Assembly (NCBI GenBank): GCA_911728455.2
Contig: OU452223.1
Location: 4,052,174-4,116,173, forward strand
Origin: Marthasterias glacialis
Taxonomy: Eukaryota; Echinodermata; Asteroidea; Forcipulatida; Asteriidae
Length of the DNA stretch: 64,000 nt
Direction: 5' to 3'
Positions 21,623 to 32,500 of this stretch are shown here, in pieces. The translations under genes and the position numbers were made by a program. The notes beneath the pieces were generated by a model. That model did no database searches and was not told where the DNA came from. It saw only the letters and a program-made list of their open reading frames with translations. Every line of letters begins with the position of its first letter. The first letter of the stretch is position 1.

Positions 21623-22950
21623 CAATTTTGTAAAGTTTTATAGCATTTGGATGAAAAATTCTGTAATAATTGGAAAAATTCAATTTTTTACCCCCCCCCC
21701 CAAAAAAAGTTCAAAATAACTAACAAAAATGCCCTATAATTTGTTCGTATGTTTTCACGTAAAACTTGTTTAATAACTGAAAATTGTTGGCAAGATTAAT
21801 AACATTCGTTGGAAAACTTTGGAAAAAGCCACCCACCCCCGGAAGCCCGCTTCTGATAGGGTTAAGGGAAATGAGAACAAATTTACATAATCATAATTAA
21901 ATATTTAAGTCTTTCCTTACAAAGCAACAACTGAAACAATATTAATAGTATGTCAGCAAATTTTATTTAACAAAATGTTCGTACACTGTCCAAGAATCAA
22001 TTTTCCAAAATTAAAAGTAAAATCTTTGGACACGCATGGGGGAAAAAGGAAAGGAAAATTGAGTAATAATTTCCCACTGTAGTAATTTTTCTTAATTTAC
22101 CCAAATTTAAATTATAAATGTACCCAGTCAGTTTCCCTTGTGGTCTATATTTTAAAAGTTGACATGAAATATCAGAATACACCAAAAATAAAATGTTTGC
22201 ACCATTTGAAAAAGGTAAATTCATTTGTAAGGCATCAAAGTATAATCAAATTACAACATGCTTACTTTAGAGTATAAATTTTTCTCAGATTTTCAAGAAC
22301 TATTCCTAAACACTCTGGACTAATTTTCAAGCAAAAATGTAAAAAAATAATAAAAATAACAATTGCTATTTTTATCATATACAAAGATATCTAAAATTGC
22401 TCACATATTACTGAAACTTCCCATTGCTGTCATTCAAAGTAGTTCCTTGAACATTTTGATAATTTGTTGGAATAAATTATGTTTTCTAAAAAGTTATGAA
22501 AGAAAATGCCTGTATTAAAATTCAAGACAACACATTATTTTGTAAACTTATCTAACAAAAAAGGTTTGCAAAAAAATGCAGATTTTATTTTACCTGTCTT
22601 GCAAAAGAATTGTTGACCTAGCCACCCACCCAGCAGATCAGGCAATTCCGGCTTTTACCCACACCCACACCCCTCAATAACTCTGCTTTTGATAGTCAGA
22701 AGAATTCGTGCCCGTTGGGTCTTGTGGATATATAAGTTGTTCTGGGTAATTTTTGGAACGTAAGTTTACTTAAATCTATTTTTGCTTCTTTTTTTTAATG
22801 AATGTAATTTTTATTGAGTGTTTTTTATTGCCCTTTTAACATCTCCCTGTAATTGGCGGTTATTCTGCTGTTGAACGAGATTAATAAAATATAAGATGTA
22901 AAATATATCCAGTAGACAAAATTGTGTAAACACTCAAAATCTTGTATTTC
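21623..22950. other. AT-rich non-coding stretch
   Basis: Homopolymer runs (C11 then A7 near 21692) and stops in all frames. No repeat or gene recognised. Confidence 0.45.
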
Positions 22951-23160
22951 ACGAAAGTGAAAACGAAATGAGTACGAAAACACAAATGGTTATGACTCAG
23001 GTTTTGATTGGAAATTTGAGTTATTAAAAAATCAAAATGAAAATAATTATATGAAAATGAAAACAACATTTTTAATTTTAATCACTCAAAATTTCCAATC
23101 AAAACCAAAATCATAATCATTCGCGTTTTCGTTCTCATTTAATTTTCATTTTCGTTTTCG
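22951..23160. repeat. 75-80 bp inverted repeat with short loop
   Basis: The left arm (22951-23025) contains gaaaacgaaatgagtacg, ggttttgattggaaattt and gagttatt. The right arm (23080-23160) contains the complements aatcactcaaaatttcc, aatcaaaacc and cgttctcatttaattttc. The loop is about 55 bases. The right arm runs directly into telomere-like repeats. Confidence 0.85.
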
Positions 23161-23168
23161 TTATTTTA

Positions 23169-23272
23169 TGGTTAAGGTTAGGGTTAGGGTAAGGTTTAGG
23201 GTAAGGTTTCATTTTTATTTTCATTTTCATTTTAGGGTTAAGGTTAAGGTTAGGGTTAGGGTTAGGGTAAGG
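23169..23272 (+). repeat. interstitial telomere-like TTAGGG tract
   Basis: Two blocks (about 23169-23210 and 23233-23272) consist of GGTTAGGG, GGTTAAGG and GGGTAAGG units, separated by about 22 bases of attttcattttc sequence. TTAGGG is the telomeric repeat of deuterostomes. The degenerate units and the position in a gene-poor region suggest an old interstitial tract, not a chromosome end. Confidence 0.8.
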
Positions 23273-23511
23273 GAAAGACGGATTTCTGAGATACGGTATC
23301 GGGGAAAGACGTCTTTCTGTGTGGTGCTAGCTCGGAACACGTCTGAAATATCACGATATTCCGTCTTTCTCTGATAAAATAACTCGGAAACGCGGCAACT
23401 CCGAAGCTCACTTTAAGCTTCCGTAATGTACAGCTAGCTAACACACGAACACAGTGCAAAACTTTAGGGCGCCCTCTCCCCGCCGCTCATGGCTGCAGCT
23501 AACCGTAAATA

Positions 23512-24396
23512 GGCCTTATTTTTGACTGCCAGAGGGTGCCCTTTGGGGTACATTGGGGTCAAATCATAGAAATAGTGTGGTAAACCAGATGCAATTAGAC
23601 TTCTGATAAAGCAGTTGATATACCGCTTCGAGGTTTTTTAGTAGACAGTTTTACAATGTTATCAGTGTAAGATATTTGCTCAGAAAATTTGTATTTTTAA
23701 TGTTTTTAAATATGTTTGTACTGTCAAAATGGAATGAGTATTGTGCCCCTTGCTGTCAAAAATACAGCATTGTAATTGACGATTAAGAGTAACTAATAAT
23801 TAATCATTCATGAATAATAATTAGTCATCAATAATTAATTGGGGCCTCTGCAATCCTGTCTTTCCTGCAGCTTGCCCATCTATTTATGTCAAGCCCGTAG
23901 GAAGCGGTACGGCTGGGCGATGACCTACCAATATTTGGTTTGTTGGGGTGTTTTGATTGTTTGTTGTGGTGTTGGGTTATTTGTTTGGTTGGTTTTATTC
24001 TGTTGTTATTATTTATCCCCTTCTCCATCTTCCCCTCAACACTTCTCTAAAGCATAACTCAAGACCGGAACTGAATTGAGCCTTGAAACTCAACAGACAA
24101 TTGAACATCAATACGAAGACGGCACAATAACAATGGAACAAGTTGGAACAAGTTACCTCTACAAGCTCGATCGACTGAATCACTTTCTATTTTCAAATGT
24201 CTCCTTAAAACTCACCTGTTTTTGACTTAATCTCCAAACTGTGATCTCTGGTTGAGGTAACGTGCTTAACCTCTCCAAAAGTTGTATACTAACTGCTTTA
24301 TTAGAAGTCTAACTGCATCTGGTTTACCACACAATTTCTATGGTTTGACCCCCAATCTACCCCAAAGTGCGCCCTCTTGCAGTAACAAACAAGGCC
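23512..24396. mobile_element. non-autonomous DNA transposon with about 110-bp TIRs
   Basis: The left end (23512-23623) carries ggccttatttttgactgcc, agagggtgccctttggggta, gtgtggtaaaccagatgc and gacttctgataaagcagtt. The right end (24283-24396) carries the same blocks inverted: aactgctttattagaagtc, gcatctggtttaccacac, taccccaaagtgcgccctct, ggccc. The interior of about 660 bases has only short frames and no transposase motif. The family is not recognised. Confidence 0.85.
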
Positions 24397-24430
24397 CATT
24401 GAACCCATCCAATCTTATATTATACCATGC

Positions 24431-24593
24431 CCGATATGTGGCAGAGGGAGCCCCCCCCCCCAATGTTCCCATACTCTAACACACTCTTTCCCTCTTGTAT
24501 AGAAGCACCCCCCCCCTAAAAGAGATTTCTAGAACACAATGAAGACACAATAGGAGGGGGAGGGGGGGGGGGTACACCCTGCCACATATCGAG
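24431..24593. mobile_element. short MITE, copy 1
   Basis: The TIRs are cgatatgtggcag and ctgccacatatcg. The body shares cccccaatgttcccat, ctctaacacactctt, agaacacaatgaagacacaa and ggtacaccctgcc with the copy at 26878-27046. Runs of C and G make up much of the rest. It lies only about 35 bases beyond the end of the TIR transposon. Confidence 0.8.
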
Positions 24594-26690
24594 CAAAATG
24601 TTTGATGTAGGCTCAGTCCAAACTTCTCAGATTACCAGACTGTTATCCCTGCAAGTACCCGCCGCCTCTATACGCTTATCGTCCTCTTATTGATTTCTCG
24701 TTGTGCTTATGACGTTGTAGCCGGCGGACAACTTGTATTTAATTCGTTATCAAAAGCAGATGTAAGTGCTGATCACTGCCCGTTCTGCTCTAAGCTGTTT
24801 ACCTATTGCCCTCTGTAGTCAAAAGAAAACTACTTCTAATGCATAAATCCGTTCCAAGTATTAGCCCATTGCTTTTAACACAAACGGATTCAAGATTTTA
24901 CGATTCGAAGGAACATAAACTATAGCGAATTTTGAAGCTGAGAACTTATCTTACCGAATTTGGAGAATCGCTTCATTTTGTCCGTAGAAATACATATCGT
25001 GTGTACTGCCATCTTCATAAATTGCATATACAATTATTTGATGTTTCTTGCCTTGTCAACGTGTTTGTATACGAAATGCTTTCTCTCATGAACACATTCC
25101 TTACTGCGTGTTTTCAGGGAGGTCTTACACAAAAAAATCAATGTAGTAGGCCTACCAACCCATTTTAAGCATTATTCAAAAACAGAGACTATACAAGTTG
25201 GCTTATTCCAGGTCGACATCGTGTGATTGATTTGATCAACGAGAGCCTTTCTTTCAGGCTTCAGTTAACTTTCGATACAAACTCGTGGGCGGATCCATAA
25301 TATTTTTTAGGGAGGCCTAAGAATCCAGAACGATTTTTCAGTGCTACGAAGTGAAATAAAATAATCCTAGGGTGTGAAAAGAGACTTACACAATCAAGCC
25401 CTCACGGAGTGGGGTCCGGGGCCCGCTCAAGAGCCCCGGAAAATCGTTGTTTTTAGATGCTCTTCTGTGCAATCTGAGGCAATTCCGGGCCTCTTTCCCG
25501 TCGATTTTGAGAAATTGGAGAGTGAAAATAATGAGAATTATTTTGATTGTTCACTCTTGCGGTCTCATAAAGTTCCTTATAAAGTAGTCACATTTTCATC
25601 TCTCAAAATAGGGGAGCTCTCTGGACATTTTCTGCAGGACATGATTGGTTGCCCGGGGCACAAACATCTTCCAATAAAGTCCACTTCTTTCATTTTAACT
25701 TGGGAATTCGTGAGCTCAAGAACATTTTCAAGATACAAGTGGTTAAAAAAACAAAAAAACTAAAACAAACATGCACCCACCAACACACACATAGATTTGG
25801 TACGGCCTTTCATTGCGGGCCTATATTGCATAAACTAATATTTCTTATTTCTATTACTATTAGATATATTATTTTTGTATTTTCTGTTTACTGTTGCCGT
25901 CGTCTCGTATCAGAAAGTTTGGAAAATAATTTCATGCCAATTACAACACACAGGCCGGTGGGAATTCTAATTAAAACAATACAATTAATCTTCTTTTCTT
26001 ATGCATCACAATAATAAAACAAGCAACAGCTAGTTTTATGGCCGCCTGATTTAAGTTGACTGTAAATTTGTTCCACGAAATAGTCCATTCGTACTTCCAT
26101 TTATTATTGTTTTATATCATTAACACTCTACTGAGTGATACAGCCGTGGTCAGCACTTGTAGTGGAATATTGTTTAGTATAGTTCAACCGGTAATAACAC
26201 AGTGACAAACGAGCTCCAAGACGTTAAACTTAACGTGATGAAAACACACTAGTCAAGCTGCAGATCTGGTCCATCTAGCCTGGCTGGGTGTTAACTAGAG
26301 AGCATCCAATCACATATCAAAATGACTGAGCGTCAAAGCGATCTATCATCCATATACATAAAGAAAGCCCGTGTAATCAACGAGTGTAATTCTCATGATT
26401 TACCAAGGCCACTTAGCTGTCACGGTTTGCAGCATTAATTGGGTCGTGTCATTTATATCCTTACAGTTATGATCTTACAGCAACGAAGACCATTTCCAAA
26501 CCCAGTGGGAAGCACACAGAGAGCTTATAAATAAACTAATTGATAGGCTGCTCATACATCAAAATGCTTGCATGTCAGATAAAAAGGAATTATGATAGTG
26601 AAGGACCTTTGCAGGAGCCGCGCAATGTTATGGCGGTGTGTTTACTATAATGACGCAAACGCCTTTTAATAATGTTAAATTTGCATCAAG
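24594..26690. other. mostly unique stretch; no gene identified
   Basis: A GC-rich patch at 25385-25500 (gagtggggtccggggcccgc) looks like part of a dispersed repeat. The 129-codon frame running over it starts without an ATG and is not convincing. The remainder is AT-rich with no domain or RNA gene recognised. Confidence 0.4.
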
Positions 26691-26698
26691 AATATTAT

Positions 26699-26856
26699 GT
26701 GTCTTACCCAAACATCGATGTATGTTAAGCGCTGTATACTTGGTGCGTTCCCGAGTCCTTTGAAAACAAAAATCCACAGGCGTATTACCTGGGTGGGATT
26801 CGAACCACGACCTCTGCCATTCTAGAGCAGATGTCTTAACACTAGACCAGCGAGCT
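26699..26856 (-). mobile_element. tRNA-derived SINE, minus-strand copy
   Basis: On the minus strand the head has a pol III A-box-like TGGTCTAGTGTTAAGA and a B box, GGTTCGAATCC. The tail shares gcctgtg...tttttg, actcggga, accaagtatacagcgcttaaca and catcgatgtttgggt with the plus-strand copy at 42632-42785. It is not a working tRNA gene: no acceptor stem closes around the boxes. Confidence 0.78.
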
Positions 26857-26877
26857 TGACAAGCATGTAAACCATGT

Positions 26878-27046
26878 CCAATATGTGGCAGCGGGAGCCC
26901 CCCCCCCCCCCCAAATGTTCCCATTCTCTAACACACTCTTCTCCTCTTGTACAGAAGCACCCCCCTAGAATCCTCAAAAGAATTCCTGAGATTCCCAGAA
27001 CACAATGAAGACACAATAGGACGGGGTACACCCTGCCACATATCGA
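26878..27046. mobile_element. short MITE, copy 2
   Basis: Same TIRs and body as copy 1 at 24431-24593, in the same orientation. It adjoins the 5' side of the minus-strand SINE. The two copies differ mainly in C-run length and in a stretch around aatcctcaaaagaattcctgag present only here. Confidence 0.8.
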
Positions 27047-27584
27047 GCACCATATGGTTGGTAGTGTAGTAGGTATACAGTGGCAGTTCGAGTCCTACAT
27101 TCCAGCTACGGGTATCGGCAACAATTTTTAATATATGTTAAATAATTTGCATCAGGATGGAAATCATTGATGCAAATTTAGTATGGATTTTTTCTCCACA
27201 GTGTTTGGGAAAGTTGTAAGTATTCAGTGCATATAACATACACAGGGCTATGGGTAAACCACAAATTAATAACAAACAATGCTGCTTTTTAAAATTATAG
27301 CGAGAAAAGTAAACAGAGAGCTTTTGAGGTTAATATTCACTGAATGTGTTCGAGACGTCCACCACTTTCCCATCTGAATATTAATCGTTTTCACAAAGAA
27401 ACTTATTGTTCTCATGGAACTAGGAAAAGATATACTCTTCGTTGCCAACAGACCGAGTAATAATATTGGAGGTATGGAAACAATCGAGGATATTTAAAAA
27501 AAGAACCCTCCCCCAAAAAACAACAAACAAACAAACAAAGAAAAAAACAAACAAACAAACAACCCAACAACCCAACAACCCAAC
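27047..27584. other. AT-rich stretch; no gene seen
   Basis: No convincing frame or repeat until the AAAC-rich lead-in to the next array at about 27520. Confidence 0.4.
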
Positions 27585-28055
27585 AAACAAAGAAACAAAG
27601 AAACAAAGAAACAGAGAAACAAAGAAACAAAGAAACAAAGAAACAAAGAAACAAAGAAACAAAGAAACAAAGAAACAAAGAAACAAAGAAACAAAGAAAC
27701 AAAGAAACAAAGAAACAAAGAAACAAAGAAACAAAGAAACAAAGAAACAAAGAAACAAAGAAACAAAGAAACAAAGAAACAAAGAAACAAAGAAACAAAG
27801 AAACAAAGAAACAAAGAAACAAAGAAACAAAGAAACAAAGAAACAAAGAAACAAAGAAACAAAGAAACAAAGAAACAAAGAAACAAAGAAACAAACAACC
27901 CAACAAAGAAACAAAGAAACAAAGAAACAAAGAAACAAAGAAACAAAGAAACAAAGAAACAAAGAAACAAAGAAACAAAGAAACAAAGAAACAAAGAAAC
28001 AAAGAAACAAAGAAACAAAGAAACAAAGAAACAAAGAAACAAAGAAACAAACAGC
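27585..28055. repeat. (AAACAAAG)n array, about 55 units
   Basis: An almost pure 8-base repeat, interrupted once near 27890-27905 by acaaacaacccaac, which copies the AAAC/CCAAC lead-in at 27535-27590. The 190-240 codon frames running through on both strands are artefacts of the repeat. One strand is almost pure purine plus C, the other pyrimidine plus G. Confidence 0.97.
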
Positions 28056-28239
28056 AACAGACACCACGGTTCATTTTAAGCAGCATAAAACAGGAAAACC
28101 TTTTTACTTCATTTGTTTTTCATACAAAATATTTTTTTTTAAGTCGACTTTTATTCTGAATTTTACTTGGTCTTAATATACATAAGTTTATGATTGTGTC
28201 TCTTGAAAACTGGAGGACATTTAACAGCACCACCACTTA

Positions 28240-28795
28240 TAATATCTCGCGGCTGCCACTCAATGCCACACCCTATCTTGCGACTGGAACTTAGGATCTT
28301 GAGGTTGCAACTTACTAACTTGCAGTCGGAACTTTTTTGTTTTGGCAGCCACAACTTGTTAACTTGCGGCCACAACTTGTATTAACAAATCCCGTTCCAC
28401 GTCGCAAATTCTCCTGGCAATTTACCCACAATAATCGCGCGATCTGAAGTCATTATGAATGGCAAACTGTCACAACGTCTGTATTTTAAAGGCAAGATAC
28501 TAAGCTGCAGCCGTAAGATAGTAACTTGGCGACCTTAGCATACTAACTTGCAGCCACTAAAATACAAGTTGCGGTCGCAAGATACTAAGTTGGGGCCACA
28601 AGTTAATAAGTTACGGCTGCAAGATAATTTAGTTACGGCCGCAAGATAATAAGTTGCAGCCGCAAGATAATTAAGTTAGATACCAAGATACCAAGTACGC
28701 AAGATACCAAGTGGTGGCCGCAAGTCAATAAGTTGCGGCCGCAAGATAATTAAGTTACGGCCGCAAGACAAGTTGCGGCCGCAAGACACATCGCA
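28240..28795. repeat. degenerate repeats with palindromic TTGCGGCCGCAA core
   Basis: The core aagttgcggccgcaagat recurs with spacers ataattaagtta or ataata at about 28560-28790. Variants have gcggtcgc, gcagccgc or acggccgc. Left of 28390 the same repeat appears inverted (acttgcggccacaactt, aacttgcagtcggaac). The two arms flank a non-repetitive centre at 28395-28490. Spacing is irregular, about 18-30 bases. Confidence 0.8.
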
Positions 28796-28847
28796 TAAGG
28801 CAACGCATGCGCTGGTCAAGTGGCACGAATGGGGGCTTCATAATTTT

Positions 28848-29060
28848 CAGAAAATATTGTGACAGTTTTGTGCTTCATCAAAGTCGTCAATAGCAAAGGT
28901 CAGCGTCCCACTCTGACGTGCATCTTCCTCAGGGACACTCAGAGTATATAGCAAAATATCAGTGGCAGAATGATTGCGGATCAGGGATCGGGGCACGTCT
29001 GCTTCAACAGGGAGAACTGATGCAAAAGATGACAGGGATTGGACACGTCTGAAGTAAATC
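28848..29060 (-). CDS. candidate exon A, unknown protein
   Basis: On the minus strand, after a possible acceptor (gatttacttcag), an open frame reads ASVLPVEADVPRSLIRN, then LLYTLSVPEEDARQSG, then TLTFAIDDFDEAQNC, and ends at TGA. The region is less AT-rich than its flanks. A second frame 400 bases away matches it (see exon B). A start within the exon at cctgag|GAAGAT would make the two exons begin alike. No family is recognised. Confidence 0.3.
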
Positions 29061-29394
29061 AAAGGCGTGTATGCGTGCCGATGCTGTCTTCCTTAACTTG
29101 TCCACGTTTAATTCTGTAGCTAGTTGGGATATGATCAGAACAAATGTAGGTGTAGCATTAGTCGTTTACTCAATCAACTTCGGACTAATGCTTTAGTTTT
29201 TATTTTGTACCTCCCTCGTTCAGCCAATTTGTTGATATTATAAGTTATTTACTGGCTAGGCAAATGGTAAACTAATTAAAAGGTGGGATGTAAGACTTAT
29301 TAATACCAACAACACGTGTTATGCCTACAATATTCACTAATTGCGATCTTAGCGACAGTGTTGTCAATTAATTTGCTGACTCGTCTTGTCTTAC

Positions 29395-29480
29395 TTCTAC
29401 CAGACAACTGAGATTCTGCAAGTGCATGAAATGCAAAGGTCAAAACAGATTTATTAGCGTGCTCTTCAATGGTCCTGTGT
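29395..29480 (-). CDS. candidate exon B, similar to exon A
   Basis: The minus strand has an acceptor-like aaccacacag followed by an open frame reading IEEHANKSVLTFAFHALAES. Aligned to exon A (EEDARQSGTLTFAIDDFDEA) it shares E-E-x-A-x-x-S, L-T-F-A and a final E, with a one-residue gap. A donor-like AGAA|GTAAGA follows. The pair looks like a duplicated exon in one gene, or two fragments of related genes. Confidence 0.28.
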
Positions 29481-29529
29481 GGTTGTCGGTATTTCGTGTA
29501 GAATGGTGACCATGGAGGGCCACCCACGG

Positions 29530-32500
29530 TAAATATTGACGTAAAATTCGATGGAAAAATTCACGACTTTTCCCCCCATGTCAGTGAAATTCTGTCAAGA
29601 AAAAAAAAATCGCATTTTCGGGAACCAGCCTTTACTGATGATATTTTTACCGATGCCGTTTATGAAAATTAATCCTGCGTCCGCGGTACAAGAATGAAAG
29701 ACTTTGAATCAACTGGCAGTGTTTTTTCACATTTGACGTGAACCAACACGCAATACATTACTTGTACTTTAAGTATTGTATTAGTTCACAGTGTTTTTTA
29801 GGCTATATTGTGAGCTTTTAATAATCTTGAACAGTGAAGAGTTGTGCGTTTTGACCTATCTCAAACTATTAGCCTGTACTCTAATATCATTATTGTGTTT
29901 AGACGTCACATAGCAACAGCACCACTCCTCTTTGGTGATCCCGCAATGTTAATTAAACATTGACAGTCGTGCACTCTTCTTAACAGTGATCAGCAAATCC
30001 AATACCCTTTAATTGACAACGTCAAGAAGTACACATAAGACGCGTTGTGGATGGGCGAAAATGTATGGGTGTTTTTACAATCTTCAGAAATGACTCAAAC
30101 AAAACATGCAGACAAATACTGTCGCATCCACTTATTGTGATTGTAAGACTTTATAATCTTTTATTGAGGAGCTCTGCAACAGACCAATAGAATACATGAA
30201 GTGACCTTATTTTTTTAGTATCTTCTTTATGTAGTTATCACCATTCTTCAGTGAACTGTGGCTGTGTTAGACAGAGAGAGATGGAGAATTACTCTCCAAC
30301 ATCCCTTGCCCCTCTTTAAATTCATTTAACTACTAGTCCCCTTTGGTAACGCATGGGTGATCTGGCTTCGAAAAACAAGCACTACCCTGGGGCTACAAAT
30401 ACGAGTCCAGTGATCGTTTCAGATTCTATGGCTCTCTGTACAGACGGCTGAGTGTTATATCACTAAACACTTATACTACAATATTAATATTTTGTTATGA
30501 TATTTAAGACAAAGTAATGGATTGGTCATATGTTGGACAAATTATTAGTTTCAATCTGATAGTTCACTGATTATTAAGTTAAAACAGTACAAATTATCCA
30601 GAAAATATTTGTTGTCTTTAACTACTATAAAAAGTCGAGAAAATAGCATTTGAAGACCCCAAATATCACTTCTAGGCCCGTATAGCGGACATGCAAAACT
30701 CACTGATATAATATTAAGAAATAAATTTGTCTGTTTTCACTTAAACATGACCACCTAATCTAAATGTGTTTGGTGTGATTCTTTAAAAAATACACGTTGG
30801 AAATGAATTTACTCTTTCAATAACCAAAGATATAATAAACATAAGGCATGATGCCCGCACATATTGCATATAAATAATGCAATAAACTGAACATAATATT
30901 TCATTTGGTCGACGCATCAAAAGATATAAAAAATCATTTTGACTGATGATCTAATTCAGAAACACAGCTGTATTCATCCCGAATCCATAATCTATAACTA
31001 ATCCATAAATGCTAAGTTTGTTTTAAACATGGTCTGAGTATGTGAATAAGGGATTATGAATTAATGTTTTTAACGTTTGGATTAATGTTTTTATCACTAA
31101 ATATGTTCCTCTAGTGTGCAATTAATGTTATCTTTTATAAATGTCAGATAATGCATGAATGTTTAAATATAATTGTTTTCATAACATAAGTACACCCGGA
31201 GAAAGAATGTTATGCTTAAATTGCATGACGACTTGTTGAATCTTGAATCTTGAATGTAAAATCAACTTAACGAGAAAAAACTTGTGAACAGTCGTTTTGT
31301 GACCATAGTTAACGTCAAATTTTCATTTTATTTTATTTATAAAAATGCCAAAATCTCCGATATTGCTGTCAACATCGCCCAGTTGAACCAGTCTTGTTGT
31401 GTGCTTTTTTTTAATTTGTTCATAGTGGCCACCTTCGGCCACTGTATTTGGAAACACGACTCGCCCAAGGCATGACGGCCCCACACCACAACTCTTTAGC
31501 AAAACATTCAGCATCGCAAAAAAAAATCCCAGCGTGATTTCATAAAGGCACCGGATTATTTTTTTTTTATTAAATGCAAATCCAATAGGTGCATTGACCA
31601 CTTGCTGACAGAGTCGTCCCCCACCCCGATGTACAATTTCGGTGTTGCTCTTTCAGCGTTTAACCACGCGCCGAGCATTTCTACTTGGAGGAATTCTGAA
31701 ATTCATTTTTTTCCCTATTTGATTTGAATGATTTTAGAAATACGTAGAAACCGTAGGTCGACCTATCTCTTCAATCTCACACTATTTTGATGCGTGTATA
31801 CTTTATTTTACCTCACCGAAGTGCTTTTTCTTTCTGTATGAATTGTAAAAGGAGAAAATAAATTAAACACCAAAACCATTTTTTGAAGTAAAAACGATAT
31901 AAGATCAAATAACTGTTGGTTATAAGAACTAATGGCATAGATTAAAAACAAAACAATGTGTATTGTTTTAGCTTACGAAATGATTACCACGTTGTAAAGG
32001 TAATAAAACTGATGGTGAAATATATCACCTGATGAACACCCGTTTCAGATTCTTACAGACAGTTTTGTTGTTGAAGTTTTCTTGAAATCTGAAAACAAAA
32101 ATCATGTAAGGAGTCCTAAAAGTGCTATTACTATCTTTCTCCATGTCAAATAACTTGACTGTGTTTTTTTTCTTTTCTTTTAGAGATGGGTTATCCCTTC
32201 ACAATCATTAAAAATAGAACAATACTTAATATCTCATATGACAGCCTCTTCATCAAAATTCTTGTAATCCCTAAACCTAACAGTTTTATATTTGGTAACT
32301 TTAAAATCAAAATTATCTTATAAACGCCATACAAAGAGCACTGAAAATGGGCTTGTTTTAATAGGAAAAATGCAAACGAAACTACAGTAATTGGCCAGAA
32401 GTATTGGCCAGAAGTAAGAAAAAAATGGTGCACCCCCTTTTTGCCCCGTAAAATTGTACCCTAGTTCCGAAGCTGCATTTATTTCTGTCTCGGTGAAGTG

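Noticed and set aside
25374..25763. 129-codon plus-strand frame
   Set aside because: It starts without ATG and overlaps a GC-rich patch that looks like a dispersed repeat fragment.
27412..28176. Frames of 187-244 codons, rich in Phe/Leu/Cys or Lys/Gln/Asn
   Set aside because: They are translations of the AAACAAAG array in different frames.
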